The notes under the pieces were generated by a model, which was not told the DNA's origin, did no database searches, and worked only from the letters and a program-made list of their open reading frames with translations. From contig NZ_FOIA01000006.1 in the NCBI RefSeq assembly GCF_900111605.1, positions 54,127 through 118,126 of the forward strand: a stretch of 64,000 bases of DNA. Reading direction: 5' to 3'. Each line of letters starts with the position of its first letter. Positions within the stretch are counted from its first letter, which is position 1. The position numbers and the translations under genes were made by a program. The DNA comes from Nitrosomonas marina. Its GTDB lineage: Bacteria > Pseudomonadota > Gammaproteobacteria > Burkholderiales > Nitrosomonadaceae. Positions 41,999 through 52,224 of this stretch are shown here, in pieces.

Positions 41999-42026
41999 GC
42001 CTTCTTCACTGGAAGAAGGCTTTTTT
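41999..42026 (+). terminator. Rho-independent terminator
   Basis: A perfect 9-bp stem (GCCTTCTTC at 41999-42007 with its complement at 42012-42020), a 4-nt loop and six T residues. It ends the small membrane-protein unit and faces the convergent CBS gene. Confidence 0.9.
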
Positions 42027-42077
42027 ATTTGGCAGGTTGCGATAAACTGCTGATTTAATCGCATTATGCAGAGCAGG

Positions 42078-42665
42078 TTAATTTGAAATGACTGTTGCTT
42101 CAATTTCTGCGAAAGTTTTGGCGACTTCGGCAAGTGGAATGGTTTTGCCCAGTTGTTTTTCGATTTGTGTCAGCGAAAAGATGCCGCAAATGATCACGCT
42201 GCCGTTGCTTTCATAATCCATCACCAGCGTGTGTTGACGTCCGGCATCACTCAGGCTGGCGATAATATGACCAACTTTGGCGTGCCGGACATCCTCCATG
42301 GAGATCGCCTCCAGGTTGTTTAGCGGGGTCATAATGTCTGAAACCAGAATTTCACTGTGCTTAAGGTGACGTTCCTGGTTAAAACGCATCGGTTTTTCTC
42401 CGAGAATATCAGTCGCTGTAATAACGCCCTGAAGCGTGTGATTGCCATTGATGACAAACAGCGAGCGAACGCCGCGCTGTTTCATGTACAGGTTTGCCAG
42501 ATCGATACTTTCATTCGGTCCAATTGTTGCTACATGACTATGGCGCAGATCAGTCATGATATCGAGTGCTGGCGACTGAAGCGTGACGCGTTTGGCAGGC
42601 GCAGGCTGAAAAACACAGACAACACCAGACAGTCGTTGTGCTGGAAGTGCATGATATTCAGTCAT
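42078..42665 (-). CDS. Two-CBS-domain protein
   Basis: A 195-residue protein with two CBS motifs (about residues 35-95 and 110-175) and no attached enzyme domain. Seen: DIMTDLRHSHVATIGPNESI, GVRSLFVINGNHTLQGVITA (first CBS), VSDIMTPLNNLEAISMEDV and a weaker second half ending SVIICGIFSLTQIEKQLG. CBS pairs bind adenine nucleotides and often regulate transporters or enzymes. The ATG at 42663-42665 is chosen because GAGGAGGG lies seven bases upstream; a longer frame adds an unlikely N-terminus. It is monocistronic by position and convergent to the terminator at 41999-42026. Confidence 0.85.
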   Translation of the reverse strand: MTEYHALPAQRLSGVVCVFQPAPAKRVTLQSPALDIMTDLRHSHVATIGPNESIDLANLYMKQRGVRSLFVINGNHTLQGVITATDILGEKPMRFNQERHLKHSEILVSDIMTPLNNLEAISMEDVRHAKVGHIIASLSDAGRQHTLVMDYESNGSVIICGIFSLTQIEKQLGKTIPLAEVAKTFAEIEATVISN

Positions 42666-42766
42666 TACAAAACCCTCCTCAATCGGTATACGGATGTGTA
42701 TGAACATCAAATATTATAAAAACATTATAAATGTCTTTTTGAGCACTCTACGCCGATAAAAATAAG

Positions 42767-42846
42767 GGGTCAATCTTTTTTTACTTTTTCGGGAAGTCAA
42801 TAAAATGAACAGGTTGCAGATTTATGAATGATGGTGGGGACAGTAG
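42767..42846. repeat. REP-like single motifs
   Basis: GGGGTCAATCTTTTTTTACT at 42767 and a further GGGGACAGTAGTCAG near 42836 resemble the GGGGTCA ends of the REPIN-like pair at 13312. They lie between the CBS gene and the end of aroE. No inverted partner pair is clear here. Confidence 0.35.
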
Positions 42847-43662
42847 TCAGATTTTTTTAAGATTGGTGATAATGTTCCGAGTATCGGGTCTGATGCCGCG
42901 CCACAGGTAAAACGATTCGGCTGCCTGTTCGACCAGCATGCCAATACCGTCGGCGAGATGCCGTACGCCCTGTTGCGCCGCATAGTTGAGGAATCGTGTC
43001 GGTTCAGTACTGTACATCATGTCATAGGCCAGTGTATCGGTAGTAAAAATTTTGGATGGCAGTTCCGGTAATGCGTTATTAAGGCTCGCGGAGGTGGCGT
43101 TGATAATAATATCAAAGCATTCACCCGGGAGGTCCATATAACCGCTGGCTATTACAGGACCAAATTCTGAAAATTGTTGTTGCAATAACTGGGCTTTTTG
43201 AGGTGTGCGGTTGGCGATTACAAGCCTGGTCGGGTGCTGCTGTAACAACGGCAGTATGACTCCGCGTGCAGCGCCACCTGCTCCCATGAGCAGGATGCGT
43301 TTGCCAGTAACCGGAATTTTCAAATTGATCGTAATGTCGCGGATCAGTCCTGCGCCGTCTGTATTGTCGCCCTGAATATGGCCATCAGCGAACTTGAACG
43401 TATTGACGGCACCTGCAATACGGGCGCGCTCTGTTAGACTGGCAGCAATTTGGCAGGCTTCCTGTTTGAATGGTACGGTGATATTCATGCCTTTGCCGCC
43501 TTGTTGACGAAAAGTATTCACGGTTGATTGGAACTCATTTTGCGGCGCGAGTATGGCCTCATAGTGGATATCCTGCTGGGTCTGTCTCGCGAAAGCCATA
43601 TGAATTTGCGGCGATTTGCTGTGACTGATAGGGTTGCCGACAACGGCGTAACGGTCTGTCAT
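42847..43662 (-). CDS. aroE: Shikimate dehydrogenase
   Basis: AroE reduces 3-dehydroshikimate to shikimate with NADPH in aromatic amino acid synthesis. The 271-residue product has the substrate-binding VVGNPISHSKSPQIHMAFAR near residue 10 and NITVPFKQEACQIA near residue 65, the catalytic Lys-Asp pair (FK and GDNTDGAGLIRDI), and the nucleotide-binding LLMGAGGAARGVILPLL near residue 130. It ends in the usual AAESFYLWRGIRPDT helix. It lies 22 bp after the TonB gene on the same strand. Confidence 0.95.
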   Translation of the reverse strand: MTDRYAVVGNPISHSKSPQIHMAFARQTQQDIHYEAILAPQNEFQSTVNTFRQQGGKGMNITVPFKQEACQIAASLTERARIAGAVNTFKFADGHIQGDNTDGAGLIRDITINLKIPVTGKRILLMGAGGAARGVILPLLQQHPTRLVIANRTPQKAQLLQQQFSEFGPVIASGYMDLPGECFDIIINATSASLNNALPELPSKIFTTDTLAYDMMYSTEPTRFLNYAAQQGVRHLADGIGMLVEQAAESFYLWRGIRPDTRNIITNLKKI

Positions 43663-43684
43663 AGTGGCGTCAATGCGGTAACGT

Positions 43685-44602
43685 TTAGCGGCTGGTTAAG
43701 GTGTCAGATCGTGCAAAAACCCATGTGCGGGTTATATGAAGAATGTCTGTGTCACGGCTGATATCGGGTGGAAACGGTGCAAAACCGTTTTTTCCAGCCA
43801 GCCTGACAATCCGGATAGCGGCATCGTCAAGGATTTTAAAGCCAGAAGACCGGTTAATCCCGATGGATTCAAGACTGCCATCGGCGCGGATGCCAACGGT
43901 CAATTGCAAATTACCATATATCTTTTCCCGTTTGGCGTCTTCTGGATAATTCAGGTTGCCAATGCGCTCAACTTTCAGGCGCCAGTCCTCGACATAGCGT
44001 GCAAACCGGTATTCTGTAGCCCGGGCGCCGACGAATTTTCTTTTAGGACGTTTTTGATAGGCGTTATGATCTTCCGCGATCTGTGCTTTCAGGCGTGCTA
44101 TATCGAGACTGCGCTGTAGCAAATCCGAAGAAACGGGGTCCTCGGTGGGGAGTGGCTTCTCGATTTGCGCGGGATTGGTTTCGACAGATTCGATGCTTTT
44201 CTCGCTTTGCAGGGCAGTCATCAGTTTCTGTGTTTCCTGTTCCAGTTGTTTGACCTTTTCTTCTGCAGCAAGAGAAGGTCGTGATGGTTTGCTCTGAGGC
44301 AATACCGGAAAAGGTGTTTTTGCACGTTGATCTGCGTCGACATTGCCGCCGCCGTCAAGATTTGACTGTGCAAGCAGTTCGGTATCGACGGGAGTTAACC
44401 GGGATTTGCTGTTCACCAGTACGACTTCAAGCGATGAAGCGATTCTTTCAAAATCGGGTGTCGGAAATTCAAATGTCACACCGAACAGTACGATCAGATG
44501 CAAAACCAGGGAAAACACCATCATACCCGACAAGCGGCGTGTTTGCCTGTTCTCGTAGGAAAGCGACGATTGTTCGTTGAAATAATTAATTGCTGCCGAC
44601 AA
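43685..44602 (-). CDS. TonB-family energy transducer
   Basis: A 305-residue inner-membrane-anchored protein that couples the proton-motive force (through ExbB/ExbD, not in this window) to outer-membrane transport. Seen: an N-terminal membrane helix (SGMMVFSLVLHLIVLFGVTF, about 24-44), a long charged/coiled periplasmic linker with Gln/Glu/Lys, and a C-terminal TonB domain (about 215-295) reading YPEDAKREKIYGNLQLTVGI and SSGFKILDDAAIRIVRLAG. It lies just upstream of aroE on the same strand, an arrangement common in betaproteobacteria. Confidence 0.9.
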   Translation of the reverse strand: MSAAINYFNEQSSLSYENRQTRRLSGMMVFSLVLHLIVLFGVTFEFPTPDFERIASSLEVVLVNSKSRLTPVDTELLAQSNLDGGGNVDADQRAKTPFPVLPQSKPSRPSLAAEEKVKQLEQETQKLMTALQSEKSIESVETNPAQIEKPLPTEDPVSSDLLQRSLDIARLKAQIAEDHNAYQKRPKRKFVGARATEYRFARYVEDWRLKVERIGNLNYPEDAKREKIYGNLQLTVGIRADGSLESIGINRSSGFKILDDAAIRIVRLAGKNGFAPFPPDISRDTDILHITRTWVFARSDTLTSR

Positions 44603-44712
44603 CGATTAGACCTTAAATAAAATTAAACAATAATAGTGACGTACATCATTTTAGGCAACATCTGAAAACTTGTCATAACAATAACGGTATGTTTGCGTCC
44701 CTTTTACCTCGC

Positions 44713-46569
44713 TTACGAATCCAGCTTTTCAACAAATTTCGCCTGAATGTTGCACTCGAGCAAATCAATACTCTGGATTTCCAGTTTTACATATGTGTCC
44801 GGCGCGACGTTGGGTAATGACGGGATTCGCATTACTAGCGGTATCGGCTCGAATTTGACCAGGTTTTCTTTGATTACCTGCGCATTAATGGTTTGTATGT
44901 TTTCCTGTAATAACCAGCGCAGGCACCAGTAGTATTCCATGGATCGCTGAAAGTCGCTGTAAATACTGTGTGCAGTTTCAAAATCCTGCATTGCAATCAG
45001 TAAATCGTCACTGTCGCGTGCGTATGGCGGTGTTTCTCCGCGAATCATTGCAACCAGCTGCCGCTGGTTGATTAAGTCGACATACCGGCGCATGGGCGAA
45101 CTGATCCATGCGTATTGAGCAACGCCAAGTCCCTGGTGTGGTGCCGGCGAAGTGGTCATTTTTACCTTGCTGTTACCTTGCGCGCGGTATATGCCGGCAA
45201 TATTGGTTTCAGCAAGCTGTCTACCCCATTCAGTATTGGCGAAAATCATAAGCTCGGAGACAACCTTGTCGATTGGTGAACCACGACGCCGCGCCTTGAT
45301 CGTAACATGGTCGTTTTCTACATCAAAGCTGTAGTCAATTTTATCATTGTTGGCATCGTTGGATTTGCCACGCAGTGATTCCATTTTACAGGCAAAGTGC
45401 CACAGGATACGCAGTTCCTTGAGGAAAGGCTGGTCGGTAAGTTCTTTGTTAAGGGTCCTTTCATTGAAGTACGTTTCCAGTGTGTCATGCCGCAGGTTTT
45501 TCACAATATTTATTTTTTCGATTCGATTCTCGATGTGTGTAACCGTATAGTCATCCGCAACATCCAGGTACAACGAAACTGCCGGGCATGACCGATTCTC
45601 GCCAAGTGTGTAGTAATCAATGGCAGTGTCTGGCAGCATGGTGATTTTCTTGCCTGGAATGTAGACGGTTGACAGGCGTCCGGCAGCGGTTTTATCCAAA
45701 GGGGTGTTCGGTTGGATGCCGAGGGCGGGTGCTGCGATATGGATGCCAATTCTGAAACTGCCCAGTTTCAGTGGTGTGATTGAAAAGGCATCGTCTATTT
45801 CTGTAGTCGAAGCATCATCGATACTGAAAGCGGCAACATCGGCCGTTGGCAGGTCATCCAGGTTATCCGGTATCAATTGCCTGTCGGTTTCGCTAAAATC
45901 GATACCGTTCGGAAAGTGTTCCCAAAGAAATCGATGATAATGATAGTCATGTGTTGATGGTATTGCGCCGCAATTTTCCAGAATGCTGAGTACGGACTGC
46001 TTTGCTTGAGTGCTCGCGGCTTCGAGCGCTTTCCATTCGATGGAATTTTTGTCCGGTTTATACAATAATTGAGCAATGTTGGCTTTGAATTCTTCCGGTA
46101 ATTTGCCAGTGCATAGCTGTTCTGTATAACGTGTTTTAAGCTCCGCCAGCAGCCGTTTTTTTTCCTGACTGGCTATTGCAGCTTTGAGCGCATCAGGTGG
46201 CGCTGCTTTGTAGCGGCCTTTTCCCTTTTTGTAAAAATACATCGGAGCGCTGTGCAGCAGAATAAGCGTTGCCGCAGCTTCTACCGGATCGGGTTTGTGA
46301 CCGAAATAATCTGTCGCGAGAGATTCGCTTTCAAATTCTGTGTCCTGTGCGCAGCATTCCCACAGAAAATCGGGATCCAGTTCGTCGGCAATTTTCTGGG
46401 CCAGATCCATGAAATCGTTTAATGCCGGTGTTTCAAAGCGTAGCAGAACGGAAGCCGCTTTAATTTTTGAACGCTTGCCATGTATTGCTTCGACCTGTAA
46501 GGAAGTGGTGTTGTCGGCGAGCACGGTGCCTACCTTAAAGCTGCCGGATTCTTCATAAAAAACATTCAT
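44713..46569 (-). CDS. RNB-family exoribonuclease (RNase II-like)
   Basis: A 618-residue 3'-5' exoribonuclease of the RNase II/R superfamily. The RNB domain spans about residues 225-540 with the metal-binding FSIDDASTTEIDDAFSITPL near residue 250 and YAWISSPMRRYVDLINQRQL near 490. The N-terminal cold-shock-like segment begins with SFKVGTVLADNTTSLQVEAI. The C-terminus has only a short S1-like region (about 80 residues), shorter than in RNase R. The start at 46569 (MNVFYEESGSFKVG) is the family start in this branch. The gene is followed by the TonB gene after a 110-bp gap. Confidence 0.87.
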   Translation of the reverse strand: MNVFYEESGSFKVGTVLADNTTSLQVEAIHGKRSKIKAASVLLRFETPALNDFMDLAQKIADELDPDFLWECCAQDTEFESESLATDYFGHKPDPVEAAATLILLHSAPMYFYKKGKGRYKAAPPDALKAAIASQEKKRLLAELKTRYTEQLCTGKLPEEFKANIAQLLYKPDKNSIEWKALEAASTQAKQSVLSILENCGAIPSTHDYHYHRFLWEHFPNGIDFSETDRQLIPDNLDDLPTADVAAFSIDDASTTEIDDAFSITPLKLGSFRIGIHIAAPALGIQPNTPLDKTAAGRLSTVYIPGKKITMLPDTAIDYYTLGENRSCPAVSLYLDVADDYTVTHIENRIEKINIVKNLRHDTLETYFNERTLNKELTDQPFLKELRILWHFACKMESLRGKSNDANNDKIDYSFDVENDHVTIKARRRGSPIDKVVSELMIFANTEWGRQLAETNIAGIYRAQGNSKVKMTTSPAPHQGLGVAQYAWISSPMRRYVDLINQRQLVAMIRGETPPYARDSDDLLIAMQDFETAHSIYSDFQRSMEYYWCLRWLLQENIQTINAQVIKENLVKFEPIPLVMRIPSLPNVAPDTYVKLEIQSIDLLECNIQAKFVEKLDS

Positions 46570-46967
46570 ACCATGCGGTGGCTTTTACAAACTCGATTGA
46601 TTGGATAGAAAATTGATCTAGAAGTTGCCTAACATTAAACTTCAGCCCAAAACTGTTTGCTGTAGTTTAAGTTTGCACTCGATGTATTTGACCTGTGAAC
46701 TGTCTGATGCTTGTTATGGTGATTATATACGAAGAGGGTAGGCTGGCGGTGGGAAAAGAGGTTGTCCATGGCCGAATAGAAGTTGCAGGTGCGTGAAAAT
46801 GTCTGGAAAAAAACAGAAAAAGTTTTTCGAAGCGATTTACACTTCGGCGATGCAGATCAGGCAAGCAAGCAAAGTGAACCTTGGCGTTTGTTCCCAAACC
46901 CGTTGCAAGCAATGCCGGAAAACTTAAAAGAAACGTATGACATTGATTTTGAGTTGTCCTAGAATAG
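46570..46967. other. Gene-free region
   Basis: I see no supported gene, hairpin or repeat in this stretch of about 400 bp between the RNB exoribonuclease start and the dciA end. Short frames on either strand lack ribosome sites. Confidence 0.5.
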
Positions 46968-47438
46968 TCAATTGAAGCCGGTTTTTTTTAACAGTCGCTG
47001 GATGCTGGTTTTAAGCTCGGAATCGGGTAACGAGAGCGCAAGACGATTCAGACTTTTAAGACCCGTACCACTGATCTTGGGCTTTAAAGATCGCATTTTT
47101 TGTTTTGAAATCGACTCGGCGCACTTGTCGAGCGCGGGTTTTTGTATCCGTACTTTAATAGAAGAAATTTGCCATCCTTTTTTTTGAATTTTTTGCAGAA
47201 TAGAAGGCACCATATGCTTCAGCCTGGCAGCAACTGAAGCGTTTGCGGCCAATAAGGTAAGCTGGTTTCCGGATAACGGACCGAGTTCGCAGTGTTTGAT
47301 CAGGTGTTCCGGAATAGCTGCAGACTCGGCTAACATATGTTTTATTTTGTTTAACTGAAGAGCATGGTTTAATAACGCCGTATATTCAGAATTTCTACCA
47401 ATGGCGTGAAGGTATAAGTTTAATTTCTTGGAAGCCAT
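46968..47438 (-). CDS. dciA: DUF721 / DciA-type protein
   Basis: DciA is the ancestral helicase loader that acts in place of DnaC. The 156-residue product has the DUF721 pattern: LLPLSGNQLTLLAANASVAA-type strand region (GPLSGNQLTLLAANASVAAR), a following KHMVPSILQKIQKK helix, and a basic C-terminus (KIQKKGW, KTSIQRLLKKTGFN). The dciA-M23 peptidase-secA order is conserved in betaproteobacteria, which supports the call. It is divergent from the M23 gene with only 33 bp between the two starts. If the start is downstream, its promoter would have more room. Confidence 0.8.
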   Translation of the reverse strand: MASKKLNLYLHAIGRNSEYTALLNHALQLNKIKHMLAESAAIPEHLIKHCELGPLSGNQLTLLAANASVAARLKHMVPSILQKIQKKGWQISSIKVRIQKPALDKCAESISKQKMRSLKPKISGTGLKSLNRLALSLPDSELKTSIQRLLKKTGFN

Positions 47439-47471
47439 GGCTGCTTTGATTCATTCTTCGGAATTAATATT

Positions 47472-48389
47472 ATGAATATTATCTTAATTTCCAGTCAATC
47501 AGCGCAAGCAAAGAAAATAGTATTGACTAAACTGCACCTTGCAATTTTTACAGGTGCAATATTAACAACCGTGCTGTTGCTGGCGTTGAGTCTGAATTTT
47601 TTCTCATTACGCTATGCAGACCGCATCGAAGCACCGGTTCTGAAGGCGCTGCTTGTCAGCCCGCAAGAAAAAAGACACCAGAAAATACAATCGCAATTGC
47701 ATGATAACTTAAGTGTTATGGCCGCAAAGCTCGGTGAAATGCAGGCGCAATTGTTGCGATTGGATGCCGTGAGCGCACAACTACTGGAGCTTTCCGACCT
47801 GGAGTCGGACGATTTTATGCTTGATCAGTTACCGGGTCGGGGCGGCGCGTATACCGGTATGCACACAGAGGCTCTTTCTTTTGCCAGATTTGAGCGGGAA
47901 CTGCAAACATTATCCGGTATGCTGGACGACCGGTCGGACAAGCTGAGTGCGCTTGAAACGCTGTTACGCAGCGAACGGCTGTCAAAACGCGTGATGCCTT
48001 CGGTTATGCCGATTGAAACTGACTGGTATTCGTCGGGGTTTGGTTTTCGAAGAGATCCATTTACAGGCAGGCGTGCTTTTCATGAGGGCGTCGATTTTCC
48101 TGCGAGAACAGGTACACCTATACGTGCAACAGCCGGAGGTGTGGTCGTTTATTCCGATAGACATTCCGAGTATGGTAATATGGTCGAAATTGATCATGGT
48201 GATGAAATGATCAGCCGTTACGCGCATGCCTCAAAGCTGCATGTCGAAGTGGGTCAAGTTGTTACGCAAGGGCAGAAGATCGCCGAGGTAGGCAGTACCG
48301 GTCGTTCGACTGGCCCGCATCTGCATTTCGAAATCAGGCATAAGGATGTGCCGCAGAATCCATCACGGTTTCTGAAAAAACCGGACTGA
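47472..48389 (+). CDS. M23 family metallopeptidase
   Basis: A 305-residue envelope protein with one N-terminal membrane helix (about 22-45, LAIFTGAILTTVLLLALSL), a coiled-coil-like periplasmic section with Gln/Leu repeats, and a C-terminal M23 (LytM) domain. The zinc ligands appear in FHEGVDFPARTGTPIRATAG near residue 200 (His and Asp) and in GPHLHFEIRHKD near 275 (His-x-His). It probably cleaves peptidoglycan cross-bridges or activates amidases. It lies between dciA and secA, as in other betaproteobacteria. Its start overlaps a 33-bp intergenic region shared with divergent dciA. Confidence 0.92.
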   Translation: MNIILISSQSAQAKKIVLTKLHLAIFTGAILTTVLLLALSLNFFSLRYADRIEAPVLKALLVSPQEKRHQKIQSQLHDNLSVMAAKLGEMQAQLLRLDAVSAQLLELSDLESDDFMLDQLPGRGGAYTGMHTEALSFARFERELQTLSGMLDDRSDKLSALETLLRSERLSKRVMPSVMPIETDWYSSGFGFRRDPFTGRRAFHEGVDFPARTGTPIRATAGGVVVYSDRHSEYGNMVEIDHGDEMISRYAHASKLHVEVGQVVTQGQKIAEVGSTGRSTGPHLHFEIRHKDVPQNPSRFLKKPD

Positions 48390-48425
48390 TCAATAGCATC
48401 AACTGAATCAGTATGCTTAGTGCCG

Positions 48426-48581
48426 CTATTACACCATTTGTGTAATAGTGTTATTCTTCAGAACGTGCTAAGCGTTTGATTGCATTTTGGCTGCTTCATG
48501 CTAAACGCTGTCTTTGCGCTACTTTTTTCTTTTATACAAGAGTGAAATTGAGTGAGACACCTTGTCTCACTCTTTGTTTTT
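48426..48581 (+). promoter_or_regulatory. secA leader with two hairpins
   Basis: A first hairpin has CTATTACAC at 48426-48434 with its complement at 48440-48448. A second has GAGTGAGACA at 48550-48559 with its complement at 48563-48572, a 3-nt loop and a T-rich tail (48573-48581), which is a strong rho-independent terminator. It ends only about 30 bp before the secA ATG, so either secA has a promoter overlapping the hairpin or the hairpin acts as an attenuator of read-through from the M23 gene. Confidence 0.75.
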
Positions 48582-48612
48582 CCGGATATTAATTTTAAAC
48601 AGCTCGTTATTT

Positions 48613-51333
48613 ATGTTAGGTAATCTACTCAAAAAGGTTTTTGGAAGCCGTAATGATCGTATCATCAAGCAGTATGAGAAAACAGTAAATAAAATTAATT
48701 CGCTTGAAGCAGATATCGAGCAATTAACGGATGCTGATTTACGTGCCAAAACTGCAGAATTTAAGCAGCGCGTTGAAAACGGAGAAACTTTGGATGCGAT
48801 TTTGCCCGAAGCATTTGCCGTAGTTCGCGAAGCGAGTAAACGTGTACTGAATATGCGTCATTTTGACGTGCAGTTGATCGGCGGCATGGTGTTGCATGAC
48901 GGCAAGATCTCAGAAATGCGCACGGGCGAGGGTAAAACACTGATGGCAACGCTGCCGGCTTATTTAAATGCATTGGCCGGTCATGGGGTGCATGTGGTGA
49001 CTGTCAATGATTATCTGGCCAAACGTGATGCGGGCTGGATGGGAAAAATCTATGAATACCTGGGCGTCAGTGTCGGCGTCATTTACGGTCATATGCCGCA
49101 TGCGGACAAAAAATCTGCGTATGCGGCGGATATTATTTATGGCACCAATAATGAATATGGCTTCGATTACCTGCGTGACAATATGGTGACTCATCAAGCG
49201 GAGCGTGTTCAGCGTCATCTTAACTTCGCTATTGTGGATGAGGTTGACTCGATTTTGATTGATGAGGCGCGGACGCCGTTAATTATTTCAGGGCAAGCCG
49301 AAGGTGATACTGAAATTTATGTTCGTATCAACAAATTAATTCCAAAATTAAAGCGTCAGGAAAAAGAGGATGCGCCGGGTGATTATAGTGTTGATGAAAA
49401 AGCACATCAGGTAATCTTGAGTGAGGAGGGTTTCGAGCATGCTGAAAAACTGCTGGCCGAGGCCGGTCTGCTCAAGTCCGGTTCTAGTCTTTATGATCCG
49501 GCTAATGTCAATCTGATACATCATTTAACAGCGGGTCTGCGCGCGCATGCCCTTTACTTCCTCGATCAGCATTATGTCATTCAGAATGGCGAAGTTGTCA
49601 TTGTCGATGAGTTTACCGGACGATTGATGCCTGGAAGGCGCTGGTCGGATGGCCTGCATCAGGCAGTGGAGGCAAAAGAGGGCGTTGCAATTCAGAAAGA
49701 AAACCAGACTCTGGCCTCTATAACCTTTCAGAATTATTTTCGCATGTACCAGAAGCTGGCAGGCATGACCGGTACGGCTGATACCGAAGCGGCAGAATTC
49801 CAGCAAATCTATGGTCTCGAGACCGTAATCATACCAACGCATCGTCCTATGATTCGTGATGACCGCATGGATCTGGTCTTTCGTACCATGGATGAAAAAA
49901 ACAATGCTGTTATCGAAGGAATCAAAGAGTGTTATGACAAAGGTCAGCCAGTCCTTGTCGGCACAACATCCATCGAAAATAATCTACTGCTTTCTAAATT
50001 GCTGGATCGTGCAAAGCTGCCGCATCAGGTACTGAATGCAAAACAGCACGACAAAGAGGCTAACATCATCGTTCAGGCGGGTCGCCCAAAAATGATCACG
50101 ATTGCAACCAATATGGCCGGTCGTGGAACGGATATTGTATTAGGCGGGAATCCTGAACCGGAAGTTGAGAGTATTCGTCATGACGACAAATTAAGTGATG
50201 CGGAGAAAGAAAAGCGCATCAAGGAACTCTACGAAAAATGGCAGGTTGTGCATGATGAAGTATTGCAGAATGGCGGACTGCATATTATCGGTACAGAGAG
50301 GCATGAGTCGCGTCGGGTGGATAATCAGTTGCGAGGGCGTTCTGGCCGACAAGGCGATCCCGGTTCAAGCCGGTTTTATCTGTCACTGGAAGATCCTTTG
50401 TTACGCATTTTTGCATCTGACCGGGTCGCTAATATCATGACGCGCCTTAAGATGCCAGAAGGTGAGGCAATCGAACATCCATGGGTTACACGGGCTATTG
50501 AAAATGCGCAGCGAAAAGTAGAAGCACGTAATTTTGATATACGAAAGCAGTTGTTGGATTACGATGATGTTGCAAACGACCAGCGTAGTGTTATATATCA
50601 GCAGCGTAATGATCTGCTGGAAACAGAGCATGATATAGCGGAAACCATAACTGCTATACGTGAAAGTGTATTAACCGGTCTGTTTGGCCAATATATTCCT
50701 CCTCAAAGTGTTGAAGAACAATGGGATGCGCCGGGTTTGGAAAAAGCGTTGGCCGCTGAGTATCAATTGCATTTGCCAATTCAGCAATGGTTGGAGGAAG
50801 AGCCCGATTTACATGAAGAATCGCTGTGTGAACGAATTATCGACATTGCTGCAGAGCATTACCAAAGCAAAGTTGATCAGATTGGTGCTGATATCATGCA
50901 CCAGTATGAGCGTGCACTTATGTTGCAGGTAATTGATACACACTGGCGCGAGCATCTGGCGGCGCTGGATCATTTGCGTCATGGTATACATCTGCGCGGT
51001 TACGCACAAAAGAATCCGAAGCAGGAGTATAAGCGAGAAGCGTTTGAACTGTTTACCAACATGCTCGAGGAGATTAAAGCTGAGGTGACCAGAATATTGC
51101 TTACCGTTCAGATCAAAAACGAGCAGCAGGTAGAGGCAGTAACAGAAACACTCAAAACGCCCGAGAATATGGAATTTCACCACGATAGCGCGTCGGGTGG
51201 AATGGAAGGTGGCGAGGGTGCAGATGAAAAAGCGCAACCCTTTGTGCGTCAGGGAAGTAAAATCGGGCGTAATCAACCGTGCCCTTGCGGGTCGGGTAAG
51301 AAATACAAGCAGTGTCATGGCAAGATAAAGTAG
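48613..51333 (+). CDS. secA: Protein translocase ATPase SecA
   Basis: SecA drives preproteins through SecYEG at the inner membrane. The 906-residue product has normal length. It starts [20 protein letters not shown], the family start; an upstream frame start at a TTG inside the terminator is not plausible. Seen: Walker [21 protein letters not shown] near 103, the [20 protein letters not shown] motif near 210, the [20 protein letters not shown] motif near 500 and the C-terminal zinc motif [19 protein letters not shown]. It is followed by about 890 bp without a gene before petA. Confidence 0.97.
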   Translation: MLGNLLKKVFGSRNDRIIKQYEKTVNKINSLEADIEQLTDADLRAKTAEFKQRVENGETLDAILPEAFAVVREASKRVLNMRHFDVQLIGGMVLHDGKISEMRTGEGKTLMATLPAYLNALAGHGVHVVTVNDYLAKRDAGWMGKIYEYLGVSVGVIYGHMPHADKKSAYAADIIYGTNNEYGFDYLRDNMVTHQAERVQRHLNFAIVDEVDSILIDEARTPLIISGQAEGDTEIYVRINKLIPKLKRQEKEDAPGDYSVDEKAHQVILSEEGFEHAEKLLAEAGLLKSGSSLYDPANVNLIHHLTAGLRAHALYFLDQHYVIQNGEVVIVDEFTGRLMPGRRWSDGLHQAVEAKEGVAIQKENQTLASITFQNYFRMYQKLAGMTGTADTEAAEFQQIYGLETVIIPTHRPMIRDDRMDLVFRTMDEKNNAVIEGIKECYDKGQPVLVGTTSIENNLLLSKLLDRAKLPHQVLNAKQHDKEANIIVQAGRPKMITIATNMAGRGTDIVLGGNPEPEVESIRHDDKLSDAEKEKRIKELYEKWQVVHDEVLQNGGLHIIGTERHESRRVDNQLRGRSGRQGDPGSSRFYLSLEDPLLRIFASDRVANIMTRLKMPEGEAIEHPWVTRAIENAQRKVEARNFDIRKQLLDYDDVANDQRSVIYQQRNDLLETEHDIAETITAIRESVLTGLFGQYIPPQSVEEQWDAPGLEKALAAEYQLHLPIQQWLEEEPDLHEESLCERIIDIAAEHYQSKVDQIGADIMHQYERALMLQVIDTHWREHLAALDHLRHGIHLRGYAQKNPKQEYKREAFELFTNMLEEIKAEVTRILLTVQIKNEQQVEAVTETLKTPENMEFHHDSASGGMEGGEGADEKAQPFVRQGSKIGRNQPCPCGSGKKYKQCHGKIK

Positions 51334-52224
51334 TGCAGTGCTCGATCAGATGAGTGCTGACAAATAAGCTTTTGCGCAATTTTCCTGTGCACGAATTGGA
51401 ATAGGATTATTCTCCTGTGGGGCAGGAAAAATTTTCGACTACAAATGGTGAATCCTGATAGCCAGATTCGATTCTGGTGGGCAGGGTGTGGCAAGCAGTC
51501 GCAAACTGTCGTTTAGTGGAGCCGCGTCAATTATTAATCGTTCTTCTTGGGGTGTTGGTTATTTCTAGAATAAGCAACGCTGTCCAGGCTCTGAAAGCGC
51601 ATATTACTTGAGATGGGTGTTGCTGTGGTCGTGCTTTTTGTAGGCACTCGATACGCTGTCACGTTGTAAAGCGTATCAAAAACTTGATTCGATAGAATAT
51701 TGATTCTGCCGCTTCCTCTATTTTCTAGTAATAGATGATTGTTTTGAAATCTTAATCATTGTGCTGTTTCACGTTCGTTAATAACCAGATTTTACGTGCC
51801 GGAAAGTTTTTTAGTATTTCCCTGTCATGATTATGGTATAATAACCCATTTATTCAAGGGGCTGTCTTTATAATAAAAAAACACGTATTCCTATGAGGTT
51901 TGGAAAGAACGTGTTGGAACGAGCTGGAACGTGTTGGCGCGCTTAAATTCCACTGGCTTATGAATTGGATTATTAGCATTTAGCGTAGCAAATTGCTAAT
52001 ATTTCTGTTTTATTCATAAGACTGTATTCATTCCGACTGCATTCATTCCTTGAGGCGGCTCTATGTAAATGCTGTATAGAGAAATGCTTCTTATCTCGAA
52101 ATTCTGCATGGATTAAAGAAAATACGGGCAGGAGAGAGAAAGATTTTTTAACGATTTTGTTTATGATAGTAATCTATCAAGTAATTGATATTTAATGAAA
52201 AAAATAATTGGTGGAATTTAAGAT
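51334..52224. promoter_or_regulatory. Long petA upstream region with repeats and hairpin
   Basis: I see no gene in these 890 bp. Seen in order: an extended -10 (TGGTATAAT, 51834-51842); three tandem 10-bp units (GAACGTGTTG, GAACGAGCTG, GAACGTGTTG) at 51907-51936, spaced one helical turn; a nested inverted repeat at 51957-52020 (CTTATGAAT with ATTCATAAG, and ATTAGCA with TGCTAAT inside); and a 15-bp tandem repeat at 52021-52050. The -10 is about 385 bp before petA, so the leader could be long and structured. A poor -35 makes the promoter call tentative. Confidence 0.45.

Noticed and set aside
46667..46912. Minus-strand 81-codon frame between the RNB gene and dciA
   Set aside because: It has no ribosome site or domain and an ordinary random-frame composition.
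48562..48612. A longer secA start at a TTG
   Set aside because: The extra residues come from the terminator hairpin, and SecA proteins start at MLGNLLKK.
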